From: JAJDZL01 sp965220665
GTDB lineage: Bacteria; Pseudomonadota; Gammaproteobacteria; Arenicellales; JAJDZL01
Direction of reading: 5' to 3'
Length of the DNA stretch: 64,000 nucleotides
Assembly (NCBI GenBank): GCA_965220665.1
Contig: CBDCQQ010000005.1
Span: 124,001 to 188,000, forward strand
The notes beneath the pieces are model-generated. The model saw only the letters and a program-made list of their open reading frames with translations. It searched no databases and was not told the origin of the DNA. Positions 46,915-56,868 of the stretch are shown here, piece by piece (the first letter of the stretch is position 1; every line of letters begins with the position of its first letter). Position numbers and translations under genes: made by a program.

Positions 46915-48927
46915 ATGTCCCAAATGGTTGATATCGAAGGAATTGAGAAACGCCTTTGGAGCAGCGCCGACAACTTGCGTGCGAACAGTAACTTCTCGTC
47001 CAACGAATACTTCTTACCAGTCATGGGGCTGATTTTTTTGCGTCATGCCTATAGTCGCTACCTGCAAATCAAACCCCAAATCGAGGCTACGCTTCCCAGA
47101 AGGGGTGGCAAAACCCGTCCTCCTACTAAAGAAGATTTTTCGGGACGTGGAGCGATCTACCTGCGTAAAGAAGCCCAGTATGACTACCTAGTGAACCTCT
47201 CCGATGCGGATGATCGGGCAGAGGCGATCATGCATGCCATGGAGGTCATCGAGGAAGATTATGAGAGCCTCAACGGCGTTCTACCAAAAGGTGAGTATCA
47301 GGAACTCGACAACGACGTATTGAGTACCCTGCTTAGAACGTTTAACGATCCAGCATTGAGGACTGTAACCGGCGATGTGTTTGGCCGCATTTACGAATAC
47401 TTCTTGACTGGATTTGCGGATCAGAAAGCACATGACGGAGGTGAATTCTTTACGCCAGTCTCCTTAGTTCAGATGATCGTTAACGTCATCGAGCCACATC
47501 ACGGCAAGGTAATCGATCCAGCCTGTGGGTCGGGCGGTATGTTCGTGCAGTCTGCTCACTTCATCGAAAGAGTACACCAGAACCCCCAAGAGGTCGTAAC
47601 TTTCTACGGGATGGAGAAAAATCAGACGACCATTCGGCTGGCAAAAATGAATCTTGCGGTTCATGGGCTCGAAGGTAATATAGTCAAGGCCATTAGCTAC
47701 TACGATGATCCGCACGAACTGGTAAGTAAGTGTGATTTTGTAATGGCTAACCCGCCGTTCAATGTAGATGAGATTGATGCATCCAAAATCAAGAACGACT
47801 CGCGTCTGCCTTTTGATCTTCCGAGTGTGAACAAGAAGGGACAGGTGTCCAACGGAAACTATGTTTGGATATCGTTCTTCTACTCGTATCTAAACGATGC
47901 GGGCCGAGCCGGGTTTGTAATGTCGTCTCAAGCGTCCTCGGCAGGAGGTGAGGACGCTAAGATCCGTCGCAATGTTATCGAGACAGGCCATGTGGATGCG
48001 ATGATTGCGATCAGGGGTAATTTCTTCTACACTCGATCGGTTCCCTGTGAACTTTGGTTTTTCAACAAAGAAAAGCCTGAGCAACACAAGGACAAAGTGC
48101 TCATGGTGGATGCCCGAAACACGTACCGAAAAGTCACACGGAAGATTTATGATTTCTCACTCGAACAGACTCAGAACCTAACGGCTATCTTCTGGCTCTA
48201 TAGAGGGCAGAGGGATCGATTTCTGAAGCTAGTGGAGTGCTACCTTCAATCCACCGTAGATGCCGCCAAAAAGGTCTTTGATCCTATGTCTGACTTTTTT
48301 GGTGCCTATGACACACTGGCTGAGATAATTGCGGACTTTGGCAATGAGCAAAAGCAGGCTCATGATGTACTGAAGTTAAATGTCGCAGAGTTTTTTGCCA
48401 CATTGGCAGTGCAGGTGGAATCATGGACCAATACTGCACGAGACAATACCGGGTTGCAAATTGGTGCCGAGGAGTTGGTTCCGATAGCGGAAACTAGCCG
48501 TGACCTGACCAAGCAAATAGACCAGGTGTTTAAGCTGCTTGAGCAGCAGGCTAAAAGTTCGAAAGTACGAGGGCGGGGGCTGAATCGCCTGACCAAAGAT
48601 GCTAACGAGGCACGGAAGGCGGCCATTGAGGCACTGCGACAAGTACGATATTTCCACAATCATGCTCGCTGGCTACAAGAGCGATTCCCCGAAGCCAAGC
48701 TTCGTGACATTGAAGGATTGGTCAAACTGGTGAGCCATGCTGACTTGGAAGTAAACGACTGGAGTTTGACACCCGGTCGTTATGTAGGAGTGGTTCCCGA
48801 AGAAGACCAGGATTCTAATTTCGAAGAGACTCTAAGGGACATCCACTTGGAACTGACAAGTCTAAATGAAGAAGCTGCTGACTTGGCCGCCCACATTCAG
48901 AAGACATTTGAGGGGTTGGGAGTGTGA
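46915..48927 (+). CDS. hsdM: Type I restriction-modification methylase subunit
   Basis: Adenine-N6 methyltransferase subunit of a type I system. The 670-residue protein has the HsdM N-terminal helical domain, SAM motif DPACGSGGMF (about residue 202) and the catalytic NPPF in MANPPFNVDEID (about 279). The C-terminal 200 residues are helical and longer than usual for HsdM. ATG 46915 starts an operon in which every junction overlaps by 4 bp (hsdM-hsdS GTGA, hsdS-hsdR ATGA). Confidence 0.96.
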   Translation: MSQMVDIEGIEKRLWSSADNLRANSNFSSNEYFLPVMGLIFLRHAYSRYLQIKPQIEATLPRRGGKTRPPTKEDFSGRGAIYLRKEAQYDYLVNLSDADDRAEAIMHAMEVIEEDYESLNGVLPKGEYQELDNDVLSTLLRTFNDPALRTVTGDVFGRIYEYFLTGFADQKAHDGGEFFTPVSLVQMIVNVIEPHHGKVIDPACGSGGMFVQSAHFIERVHQNPQEVVTFYGMEKNQTTIRLAKMNLAVHGLEGNIVKAISYYDDPHELVSKCDFVMANPPFNVDEIDASKIKNDSRLPFDLPSVNKKGQVSNGNYVWISFFYSYLNDAGRAGFVMSSQASSAGGEDAKIRRNVIETGHVDAMIAIRGNFFYTRSVPCELWFFNKEKPEQHKDKVLMVDARNTYRKVTRKIYDFSLEQTQNLTAIFWLYRGQRDRFLKLVECYLQSTVDAAKKVFDPMSDFFGAYDTLAEIIADFGNEQKQAHDVLKLNVAEFFATLAVQVESWTNTARDNTGLQIGAEELVPIAETSRDLTKQIDQVFKLLEQQAKSSKVRGRGLNRLTKDANEARKAAIEALRQVRYFHNHARWLQERFPEAKLRDIEGLVKLVSHADLEVNDWSLTPGRYVGVVPEEDQDSNFEETLRDIHLELTSLNEEAADLAAHIQKTFEGLGV

Positions 48928-50096
48928 GTCTAGAGACGATAAAACAAGTTGCACTTGGGAAGATTTGCGTGAAGATCGGTAGTGGTGTTACCCCTCGCGG
49001 GGGAGCATCCGTCTACGTTGACAATGGGACAGCGTTGATCCGAAGTCAAAACGTACACAACTCCATGTTTACAACTTCCGGCCTCGCATACATCTCTCAC
49101 TCTATCGCAGAGAAGATGAAGGGTGTGACCGTCGAAGAGAATGATGTTCTGCTGAACATTACAGGTGACTCTGTTGCTCGAAGCTGCCGGGTGCCTACGG
49201 ATGTATTACCCGCAAGAGTCAATCAGCACGTGGCGATCATTAGGACGGATAAGGATCGACTCGATTCATCTTATCTCGCTCATTACCTTGTGTCGCCCCG
49301 CATGCAGGCTACGATGCTGTCGTGGTCTGGATCAGGTGGAACTCGAAAGGCCTTAACAAAAGGTATGATTGAAGGCTTTGAAATTCCACTTCCACCATTG
49401 AAGACCCAAAAGAGGATCGCGACAATTCTCTCCACCTATGACAAACTGATCGAAAACAACCGACGGCGTATTGCTCTGCTAGAGGACGCTACACAGCAAC
49501 TTTATAAGGAATGGTTTGTTCGCTTCCGCTACCCCAACCACAATAATGTCCCCATCGTTGATGGCGTGCCGGATGGGTGGAAACTAAACGCACTTGGAGA
49601 TTTGGCAGTAATTAATAAAGGACGATACATCACCAAGGACACGGCAGAAGAAGGTGACATTCCAGTTGTCGCCGGAGGTCTGAAGCCAGCCTATTACCAT
49701 AGTGCTTCGAACACCGAAGCACCCGTAATAACTGTGAGTGCGTCGGGTGCAAACGCGGGCTACGTCGCAATTTATCTGGAAGATATCTGGGCATCAGATT
49801 GTTCTTACCTGAGCGTAAGAGACAACCCAGATGTTTGGTATTGGTATGCAACGTTAAAGTCCCGTCAGACCGAGATTACCTCTATGCAGCAAGGTGCAGC
49901 CCAGCCCCACGTCTATCCCAAACACCTGAAAAGGATTAAGGTTATTGTGCCCCCTGCTCGACTAGTCGCTGAATTCTCGAACTTTGCCAAGCATAATTTT
50001 TTGCAGGTGGCTAATCTCCAACTGCAAATCAAACAATTGACCAAAGCTCGGGATATTCTAATCCCCAAACTCATGAATAGGGAAATCACGGTATGA
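48924..50096 (+). CDS. hsdS: Type I restriction-modification specificity subunit
   Basis: Determines the bipartite DNA target. The 390-residue protein has two target-recognition domains. The first ends with LPPLKTQKRIATILSTYDKL, the conserved helical spacer; the second (starting GWKLNALGDLAVINKGRYI) ends with IVPPARLVAEFSNFAKHNF and the second spacer. GTG start at 48924 overlaps the hsdM stop. The target sequence cannot be predicted from the protein. Confidence 0.95.
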   Translation: MSLETIKQVALGKICVKIGSGVTPRGGASVYVDNGTALIRSQNVHNSMFTTSGLAYISHSIAEKMKGVTVEENDVLLNITGDSVARSCRVPTDVLPARVNQHVAIIRTDKDRLDSSYLAHYLVSPRMQATMLSWSGSGGTRKALTKGMIEGFEIPLPPLKTQKRIATILSTYDKLIENNRRRIALLEDATQQLYKEWFVRFRYPNHNNVPIVDGVPDGWKLNALGDLAVINKGRYITKDTAEEGDIPVVAGGLKPAYYHSASNTEAPVITVSASGANAGYVAIYLEDIWASDCSYLSVRDNPDVWYWYATLKSRQTEITSMQQGAAQPHVYPKHLKRIKVIVPPARLVAEFSNFAKHNFLQVANLQLQIKQLTKARDILIPKLMNREITV

Positions 50097-53000
50097 GTCC
50101 GCAGCTGAACGAAGACACACTCGTCCAGCAAACCACAGCGGATTACCTTCAGCAAAAGCTCGATTGGGACGAGAGTATCTATGCCATGCAAGAATTACTT
50201 GGTCCCGAAGGTACCCTTGGCCGGAAATCTGAAAAGGATATCGTTCTGACACGCTACCTGAGTGAAGCATTGGTCCGGCTGAATCCCGATTTGCCCGATA
50301 CCGCCTACCAAGACGCCTTTCGGCAAATCACCGAAGTACCAATAACTCATGGAACGCTCCAGATCAACCGCGAGAAGTACGAGTTGATCAAGAATGGAAT
50401 TCAGGTTCAATACCGCGATTCCAAAAACGAGTTGGTAAAAAAGCGACTGCGGGTGATCGACTTTGACACCCCTGACAACAATCACTTTCTCTGTGTGCGG
50501 GAGATGTGGATTAAGGGCCACCTCTATCGTCGTAGAGCCGACATCATGGGGTTCGTCAACGGGCTACCGCTGCTCTTTGTAGAGTGTAAAGCGTTGCACA
50601 AAGACATCCGCCGCGCCTACGACGAAAACCTCGCTGACTACAAGGACACAATCCCGCATCTGTTTCACCACAATGCTTTCATCGTGCTGGGAAATGGAGT
50701 GGAGGCAAAGATCGGATCCTTGTCCAGCAGTTGGGAACATTTCAGCGACTGGAAACGACTGCATGAAAGCGATCCCGGTGTCGTCGATATGGAGACCATG
50801 CTGAAGGGTGTTTGTGACAAACAAAACTTCTTGGACCTCTTTGAGAACTTCATCGTGTTCGATGAAAGCACACATGGCTTGACCAAGATTGTGGCTCGGA
50901 ATCATCAGTTCCTTGGTGTGAACCAAGCTATTGTAGCGACGCAGGAGCGCGAGCTCCGTAACGGAAAGCTGGGTGTATTTTGGCATACCCAAGGTTCAGG
51001 AAAGTCTTACTCCATGGTGTTCTACACTCGGAAAATCCATCGAAAGATGGGAGCAAACTACACTTTCGTTATTTGTACTGACCGGACGGACCTAGATGGT
51101 CAGGTGTACAAGACCTTTGCGGGTTGTGGATTGGTCGATAATGACAAGGATCCATGCCGGGCTGACTCAGGGCGCGGGTTGCGGGATATGCTCGCTCAGC
51201 ACAAGTCCTACATATTCACATTGATCCAGAAGTTCAACGAGAAGCTCGGTGAAGACGAATTCTACTCGGATCGAAAAGACATTATCATCATCACGGACGA
51301 GGCACATCGGACCCAGTACGGCACGCTATCTTTGAACCTGAAGAGTGCATTGCCCAACGCGAGCCGAATCGGGTTTACGGGCACGCCGCTTTTCGTGAAC
51401 GATGAGATAACTCGGCAGGTATTCGGGGAGTATGTCTCGAAATACGATTTCCAGCGGGCGGTTGAGGATGGGACCACAGTTCCTCTTTACTATGATGCCC
51501 GCGGGGAAGCTTTACAGGTAGTAACAAATGACCTGAATGAAAAGATCGCGGTAAAACTCGAAGAGTTGGAGATTGAAGATCAGGATGTATCTGAGAGGTT
51601 GGAGAAAGAACTCAAGCGTGACTACCACGTGATTACCAATCCAGATCGTTTAGATAAAATCGCTCAAGACTTCGTTATTCATTATTCGACCCAGTGGGAA
51701 ACAGGAAAAGCGATGCTGGTTTGCATTGACAAAATCACTGCCGTGACGATGCATGGACTGCTTAAGGACCATTGGAAGCAACAAATCATCGCTCTTGAAG
51801 TTGAATTGGCGCATTGCGATGAACAGGAAAAGGTTGACAGGGAACGCCAGTTGGAGTGGATGCGTGAGACTCTGATGGCTGTTGTGATTAGTGAAGAGCA
51901 GGGCGAAGTCGCCAAGTTTGCCAATTGGGATGTGGATATCAAGCCTCATCGAAAGCTGATTAAAGACGGCTTTGAATCAGAAGATGGCAAGTGCCTTGAT
52001 GTCGAGTCAGCATTCAAGAAGGAGGAGCATCCGTTTCGTGTGGCGATTATATGTGCCATGTGGCTGACAGGTTTTGATGTACCGAGTATGTCCACACTGT
52101 ATCTAGATAAGCCGCTCCAGGCACACACACTTATGCAGGCAATTGCGAGGGCCAACCGTGTCCATGAGGGTAAGAACAACGGGTTGATTGTCGACTATTG
52201 CGGTATTCTGAAGAGTCTACGAAAGGCACTTGCAACATTCGCCGGTCACACCGGCGCCGACAGCGAGGAGGACCCACAACCTGAAACTGAACCGGTCAGG
52301 CCCGACACTGAGCTTCTCAACGATCTTGAAGAAGCTATCGAAGCTGTCAAATCATTCTTGGACGCACGAGGATTTGCCCTTTCTGATATTCTAGCCAAAG
52401 CTGGATTTGAGCGGAACAAAGCAATTATCGATGCCAAAGAAGTGGTCAATGAGAACGACGAAAGTCGGAAGCGATTTCAGATTATGTGCCGCGAGGTGTT
52501 CAAAAAGTTTAAAGCTTGCTTGAACCTCCGGCAAGTAAACAATTACCGGTCCGACCGAGACGTCATAAACGTCATCTACAAGAGCTTGGAAGAGGATGTG
52601 AAGAAGGCTGACATTTCTGACATTATCAAGGAACTACATGCTATCGTAGGCGATGCAGTAGAGGTATCCAGAAGCGATGGTGAAGATGGGAAACTCTTTG
52701 ACATCAGCCAGATTGATTTCAAACGACTGCGGATAGAGTTTGCTCATGTGTCACAGAAAAATACAACGGTTCAAAGTCTAAAGGAGGTCATTGAGCGTAG
52801 CCTCAAAGCGCTGTTGCAAGCTAACCCAACTCGTACAAACTTCCAGCAGCATTATGAAAATATTGTTGCTGAATACAATGACGAGAAGAACAGATTGACT
52901 ATCGAACAAACATTTGATGCTCTGCTGAATTTGGTTGAGGATTTAAGCGTCGAGAAACAACGGTCCGTTCGAGAAGGTTTGAACGACGATGAAACACTAG

Positions 53001-53314
53001 CCCTGTACGATCTTCTAATCAAGCCTGATCTAACCGCCAAGGACATAAAAAAGTTGAAAAAAGTAGCAACGGGACTCCATCAAGTCCTTTCCGCAGAAGT
53101 TTCACGTGTTCAGGACTTTTACGCAAAGCAAGCAACTCGTGACGCCATGAAAACCTGCATTCATAATTACTTGTATAACGAGGAAAGCGGTCTGCCGGAA
53201 TGCTTCGAGTTCCACGAGATTGAGGAAAAAACCGAAGTTGTATTTTCTCATCTAATGCAAGGCGCACTGCAATCGTCCACGGCACTTGCACATTCGCACT
53301 CGCCACAATTGTAA
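50093..53314 (+). CDS. hsdR: Type I restriction endonuclease subunit R
   Basis: Translocating endonuclease subunit. The 1073-residue protein has the N-terminal PD-(D/E)xK nuclease (Asp in RRADIMG near 147, ECK in LLFVECKAL near 162). The SF2 helicase follows with Walker A TQGSGKSYS near 299, TDEAHRTQYG near 400 and GFTGTPLF near 425. Motif VI lies in QAIARANRVHEGKNNGLIVDY. A C-terminal coiled region follows. All catalytic motifs are present, so the type I system looks intact. Confidence 0.96.
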   Translation: MSPQLNEDTLVQQTTADYLQQKLDWDESIYAMQELLGPEGTLGRKSEKDIVLTRYLSEALVRLNPDLPDTAYQDAFRQITEVPITHGTLQINREKYELIKNGIQVQYRDSKNELVKKRLRVIDFDTPDNNHFLCVREMWIKGHLYRRRADIMGFVNGLPLLFVECKALHKDIRRAYDENLADYKDTIPHLFHHNAFIVLGNGVEAKIGSLSSSWEHFSDWKRLHESDPGVVDMETMLKGVCDKQNFLDLFENFIVFDESTHGLTKIVARNHQFLGVNQAIVATQERELRNGKLGVFWHTQGSGKSYSMVFYTRKIHRKMGANYTFVICTDRTDLDGQVYKTFAGCGLVDNDKDPCRADSGRGLRDMLAQHKSYIFTLIQKFNEKLGEDEFYSDRKDIIIITDEAHRTQYGTLSLNLKSALPNASRIGFTGTPLFVNDEITRQVFGEYVSKYDFQRAVEDGTTVPLYYDARGEALQVVTNDLNEKIAVKLEELEIEDQDVSERLEKELKRDYHVITNPDRLDKIAQDFVIHYSTQWETGKAMLVCIDKITAVTMHGLLKDHWKQQIIALEVELAHCDEQEKVDRERQLEWMRETLMAVVISEEQGEVAKFANWDVDIKPHRKLIKDGFESEDGKCLDVESAFKKEEHPFRVAIICAMWLTGFDVPSMSTLYLDKPLQAHTLMQAIARANRVHEGKNNGLIVDYCGILKSLRKALATFAGHTGADSEEDPQPETEPVRPDTELLNDLEEAIEAVKSFLDARGFALSDILAKAGFERNKAIIDAKEVVNENDESRKRFQIMCREVFKKFKACLNLRQVNNYRSDRDVINVIYKSLEEDVKKADISDIIKELHAIVGDAVEVSRSDGEDGKLFDISQIDFKRLRIEFAHVSQKNTTVQSLKEVIERSLKALLQANPTRTNFQQHYENIVAEYNDEKNRLTIEQTFDALLNLVEDLSVEKQRSVREGLNDDETLALYDLLIKPDLTAKDIKKLKKVATGLHQVLSAEVSRVQDFYAKQATRDAMKTCIHNYLYNEESGLPECFEFHEIEEKTEVVFSHLMQGALQSSTALAHSHSPQL

Positions 53315-53456
53315 AATGACCAAGTACGAGTTCCGACCAGCCCTAAATTGAAGCCACTACCGGTAATAGTGGTGTCAAAGATTATGACTGTGTTCTTGAC
53401 CGCTTTCTCAATTGCATCGAATTCCACTGAATTTAGTAGAATGACAATTCAATCTA
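53315..53456. terminator. Hairpin after hsdR
   Basis: CCACTA (53354-53359) and TAGTGG (53367-53372) flank a 7-base loop 40 bp after the hsdR stop. No uridine run follows, so termination would be weak or factor-dependent. Confidence 0.25.
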
Positions 53457-53701
53457 ATGTATATGTGCGTCAGTGGAGATTTGGTGATTACACGAACAAT
53501 AGTACAACGCCGAGACAAACCTCCTGAGCTTTCAGAAAAACAGCAAGGAGAATTGAACTGGATCCATTCGACCGAAGATTATTTTCTTGGTGATCTTTCG
53601 GAAAAATCTACTGTTGCAAGAGCTACCATCTATAGGATGCTGAAAATTAAGACAATGCTTTTGCGACATTTCCATTACGTACTGTCAAACGCCCAATCAA
53701 G
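53457..53701 (+). CDS. Short hypothetical ORF before the kinase-RM cassette
   Basis: An 82-codon frame whose stop overlaps the next gene by 4 bp (ATGA), which argues for coupling. The product (ITRTIVQRRDKPPELSEKQQ...) is not recognised. The pattern of a Thr-Arg-rich start, an LSEKQ segment and ATIYRMLKIKT loosely recalls small BrnA-like antitoxins, but conserved residues are missing. It may be a degenerate antitoxin or just the leader of the cassette. Confidence 0.4.
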
Positions 53702-56188
53702 ATGAGAGAAATTTCATTCAAGGTGTCTGCAAAGGCTGCTAGGCTTATCGGACGGGAGAGTATTGCAAATTCAGAAGGCGCAATTGCTGAATTGGTAAAG
53801 AATGCCTATGATGCAGATGCCAAGGTGTGTCTTGTGTTTTTCGATCAGAAGTATACCGAAGCTCCTCTCGAGATAACCTACTCGGAATTTCAATGGTTTT
53901 CTCATCGAGATTTCGGTATTGAGAAATTTTATTACTCAAATGGAGCTAGCTACCGTCTTCGTGACCAATTAAGCGACGAAGAAGAAAACTCTGTGAACGA
54001 TATCACTGCACAAATGACTGATATTTGGATTGCAGATGACGGCGATGGCATGGATGCAGAAACGATCGAAGATCACTGGATGGTAATCGGAACTAATTTC
54101 AAGGAAACCAACACGCTATCGCAATCTGGAAGGGTAAGGACTGGCTCGAAAGGTATAGGTCGTTTCGCGTTAGATCGATTGGGTAGCACTTGTCAGCTCC
54201 GTTCAACAGTCAAGCATTCCTCAAAGGAATCAACATCAATCATCTGGAATGTAGATTGGAGTTCGTTCGACAAAGAAGACAAAGTGCTTGAAGATATCAA
54301 AGCCAAAATCACGGAGACGGATAAACCGGTTTCTGAAGTGTTGGAGTGTCAACGATTCAATGAAGCAATGACAACAATAAATTCTGAATTTCCGGATAGC
54401 CAAAATTGGACCTCCGGCACGCTGATTCATATTGGTTGTTTGCGAGACGACTGGCCTAAATCGGACATTAAGCATCTTGATAATTATCTTGGAACATTAG
54501 TTCCGCCGCTTGGACAAAAAGAATTTGTTTTGTATTTTCACGATACCCGGAACGAAGGTATCCAAGGTTCCGTATCGTCAAGCGTAGAGAACGATTATGA
54601 CTACAGAATTGATGTAGCTGTTCAGGAATCCGGGAACGTTGAGTTCATTATCAATAGAAATGAGCTGGACCACAGAAGATTGCCAAAGACTCTATTCGAA
54701 TTCAATGACATGTCGACCTTCCCATTTGATGAGAGATCTTTTGAAAATAAAGAAATCAAATATACCAAGTCGTTTAATGATCTATTCCCGGGTGGCAAAG
54801 ACGACTTTATAGCTGGACTTAGAGGTATTGGTCCCTTCAGTATCAGTTTGATGTATTTCAAGAAAGCACGTCCAGGCAAACGTGACATAAAAATTTATCC
54901 GTACAGAAATTTCGACCCAGCGCCAAGAAAAAAATGGCTGGAAGAGTTCGGGGGTATCAAGGCATATAGAGATAATTTTTTTGTTCGTCCTTACGGTGAG
55001 ATTGGAGGGAAGTCATTTGATTGGCTCACGCTTGGACAACGGGTTGCTGAAAATCCAGCTGCTCCTTCCCGAAAGGGTTGGATGGTGACTCCGCAAAATT
55101 TAGTCGGTACAATTCGGATTTCAAGACAGCACAATCCAGGACTTCAAGATCAAGCAAATCGTGAGGGAATAATTGAAAATATAACTTTTCGTCACTTCAA
55201 AACTTTGGTGCTTCGAATCATTAAAGAGTTTGAAGATGATCGGAGCCATATTTTTCACAATCTAAAGAAGTTATATGACAAGGAGCACAAAAAAGAACAG
55301 ACGAAAAAGCAAAGCCATACAATTGCCTCCAAAGTATTGGGAGAGCATTTAAAAGATTTACCATCTGAAGAAGCTCAAACTCTTGCATTGGGATTTCAGG
55401 CCCTACAGGAAGAAATTGGAGAATTGCAAGATGAACAAGCCATGCTTAGGTCGTTGGCTACACTTGGGACCGTCTTAGTATCGTTTTCCCACGAGATGGC
55501 ACAATTGAGAACAACGATGGGGGCTCGCGCATCACGGCTCGAAAAAATTTTGACTCAGTTCCTTTGCCCTAATGAAATCAACACCAAAGACGCATTTAAT
55601 CCATTCAAAATTTTGGAGCAATGGAAGCAGAATGACAAAAAAATTGAACATTGGTTTACGTTTGCAATGTCTTCGGTCAAATCTTACAGACGACGAAGGA
55701 AATGGATTTATTTATGTAAATATTTACTAGGAGTCAAAAAGAACTGGCAAGGCTTTCTTGAGCCTAGGCAGGTAGAACTGGATATCAAGTTTAATGGTAC
55801 AAATCCCCAGATTATGGCTTTTGAAATTGATCTTGACAGCATATTCAACAATCTCATACTAAATTCTGTAGAGGCCATGTTGTTGCAAAGCTCTCATGGC
55901 TCCAGAACGATTTGTATTGATGTCTCGGAAACCGAGAATAATGAAACATTAATTGACTACAGAGACAATGGGCCAGGGTTGCACGAGTCAATAAAGAATC
56001 CAAATGAAATTTTTGAATTCTCATTTACCACCAAGACTGATATTACTGGTAACCCAATCGGTTCCGGTTTAGGACTTTGGATTTTAGACTCAGTTGTTAA
56101 CAGTTATCACGGAGATACTGTGGCGTATCCTTCCGGTGAAAATTATGGCTTTCGAATTGAAATCAGATTACCAATAAAGCCAAATTAG
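53702..56188 (+). CDS. MORC-like GHKL ATPase fused to a histidine-kinase core
   Basis: 828-residue protein with two Bergerat-fold modules. The N-terminal module has the N-box AIAELVKNAYDADA (Glu30, Asn34, Asp37), G1 IADDGDGMD (about 112-120) and G2 GSKGIGRFALDRLG (about 148-160), as in MORC/MutL/Hsp90-type ATPases. The C-terminal part has an H-box SFSHEMAQLR with probable phospho-acceptor His597, N-box IFNNLILNSVEAM, G1 DNGPGL (about 755), F-box IFEFSFTTK and G2 GSGLGLW (about 786), as in sensor histidine kinases. No membrane segments are seen. A receiver gene starts 11 bp downstream, then a nuclease and a methylase. Function is inferred: DNA- or nucleoprotein-sensing kinase in a restriction system. 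Confidence 0.85.
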   Translation: MREISFKVSAKAARLIGRESIANSEGAIAELVKNAYDADAKVCLVFFDQKYTEAPLEITYSEFQWFSHRDFGIEKFYYSNGASYRLRDQLSDEEENSVNDITAQMTDIWIADDGDGMDAETIEDHWMVIGTNFKETNTLSQSGRVRTGSKGIGRFALDRLGSTCQLRSTVKHSSKESTSIIWNVDWSSFDKEDKVLEDIKAKITETDKPVSEVLECQRFNEAMTTINSEFPDSQNWTSGTLIHIGCLRDDWPKSDIKHLDNYLGTLVPPLGQKEFVLYFHDTRNEGIQGSVSSSVENDYDYRIDVAVQESGNVEFIINRNELDHRRLPKTLFEFNDMSTFPFDERSFENKEIKYTKSFNDLFPGGKDDFIAGLRGIGPFSISLMYFKKARPGKRDIKIYPYRNFDPAPRKKWLEEFGGIKAYRDNFFVRPYGEIGGKSFDWLTLGQRVAENPAAPSRKGWMVTPQNLVGTIRISRQHNPGLQDQANREGIIENITFRHFKTLVLRIIKEFEDDRSHIFHNLKKLYDKEHKKEQTKKQSHTIASKVLGEHLKDLPSEEAQTLALGFQALQEEIGELQDEQAMLRSLATLGTVLVSFSHEMAQLRTTMGARASRLEKILTQFLCPNEINTKDAFNPFKILEQWKQNDKKIEHWFTFAMSSVKSYRRRRKWIYLCKYLLGVKKNWQGFLEPRQVELDIKFNGTNPQIMAFEIDLDSIFNNLILNSVEAMLLQSSHGSRTICIDVSETENNETLIDYRDNGPGLHESIKNPNEIFEFSFTTKTDITGNPIGSGLGLWILDSVVNSYHGDTVAYPSGENYGFRIEIRLPIKPN

Positions 56189-56199
56189 CGGAATTATCC

Positions 56200-56868
56200 A
56201 TGCATAAATTTATCTACATTGATGAACAGAAGGACCAGAGAGATCAATTTCTTCAAGCTGCCTTTACTTCTTCCGTTTTTTCTCAAAATGATGGGGAGGC
56301 AATAGGCCCAAAGAGTGACATAGATCAAATGATTGAAGTAATTCTTGAATTTAAACCCAAGGCATTGATCGCCGATCATCTTCTAAATGAATTTGATCCT
56401 GATATTCAATTCAATGGCGTCGAACTAATCAAGAAATTTCAGAATCAATTTATTGATTTCCCCTGTTTTGTTGTCACCTCATTTTCAGAACAAGCAGCTA
56501 AAGTCAACTACGATGTTAACCTGATTTTTTCAAAAAATTATGTTCTTGGAAATGAACCAAATTCCCAGCCAACACTTTCGTTTTTCCAAAGAGTAGACTA
56601 CAAGATCAAGGAGTATGAGAAGTTGGTTAACGATATGGAAGTAGAGATCATTAATCTAGTGAACAAAAAAGAACAACTTACCGCCCAAGAAGTCGATAAA
56701 TTAATTGAACTTGACGACAGAGTTGAAAAAATGCTTGGGGCCGAATCCAAAATTACGACACAACAAAAAAAGGCTGCTATAGAGGAATTTCCCATCTTGA
56801 TCAGTTCTGTCAAGGATCTGATAGCTAATATTAAGCAGGAGATTGGAGACAGTGAACAAAACAAATAA
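56200..56868 (+). CDS. Stand-alone receiver protein with coiled-coil tail
   Basis: 222-residue protein. Residues 1-120 form a diverged receiver domain with every phosphorelay residue in place: Asp8/Glu9 (IYIDEQ), phospho-acceptor Asp59 (ALIADHLL), Thr93 (FVVTSF) and Lys112 (IFSKN). Residues 125-222 are charged and helical (EYEKLVNDMEVEIINLVNKKE...), probably coiled coil; no DNA-binding output domain is visible. It lies 11 bp after the kinase-like gene and overlaps the HNH gene, so it probably relays a signal from the kinase to the nuclease or methylase by protein contact. Confidence 0.8.
   Translation: MHKFIYIDEQKDQRDQFLQAAFTSSVFSQNDGEAIGPKSDIDQMIEVILEFKPKALIADHLLNEFDPDIQFNGVELIKKFQNQFIDFPCFVVTSFSEQAAKVNYDVNLIFSKNYVLGNEPNSQPTLSFFQRVDYKIKEYEKLVNDMEVEIINLVNKKEQLTAQEVDKLIELDDRVEKMLGAESKITTQQKKAAIEEFPILISSVKDLIANIKQEIGDSEQNK

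Noticed and set aside
46915..53314. Type I restriction-modification operon as the novel system
   Set aside because: All three subunits carry standard motifs in the standard order, so it is a known system class.
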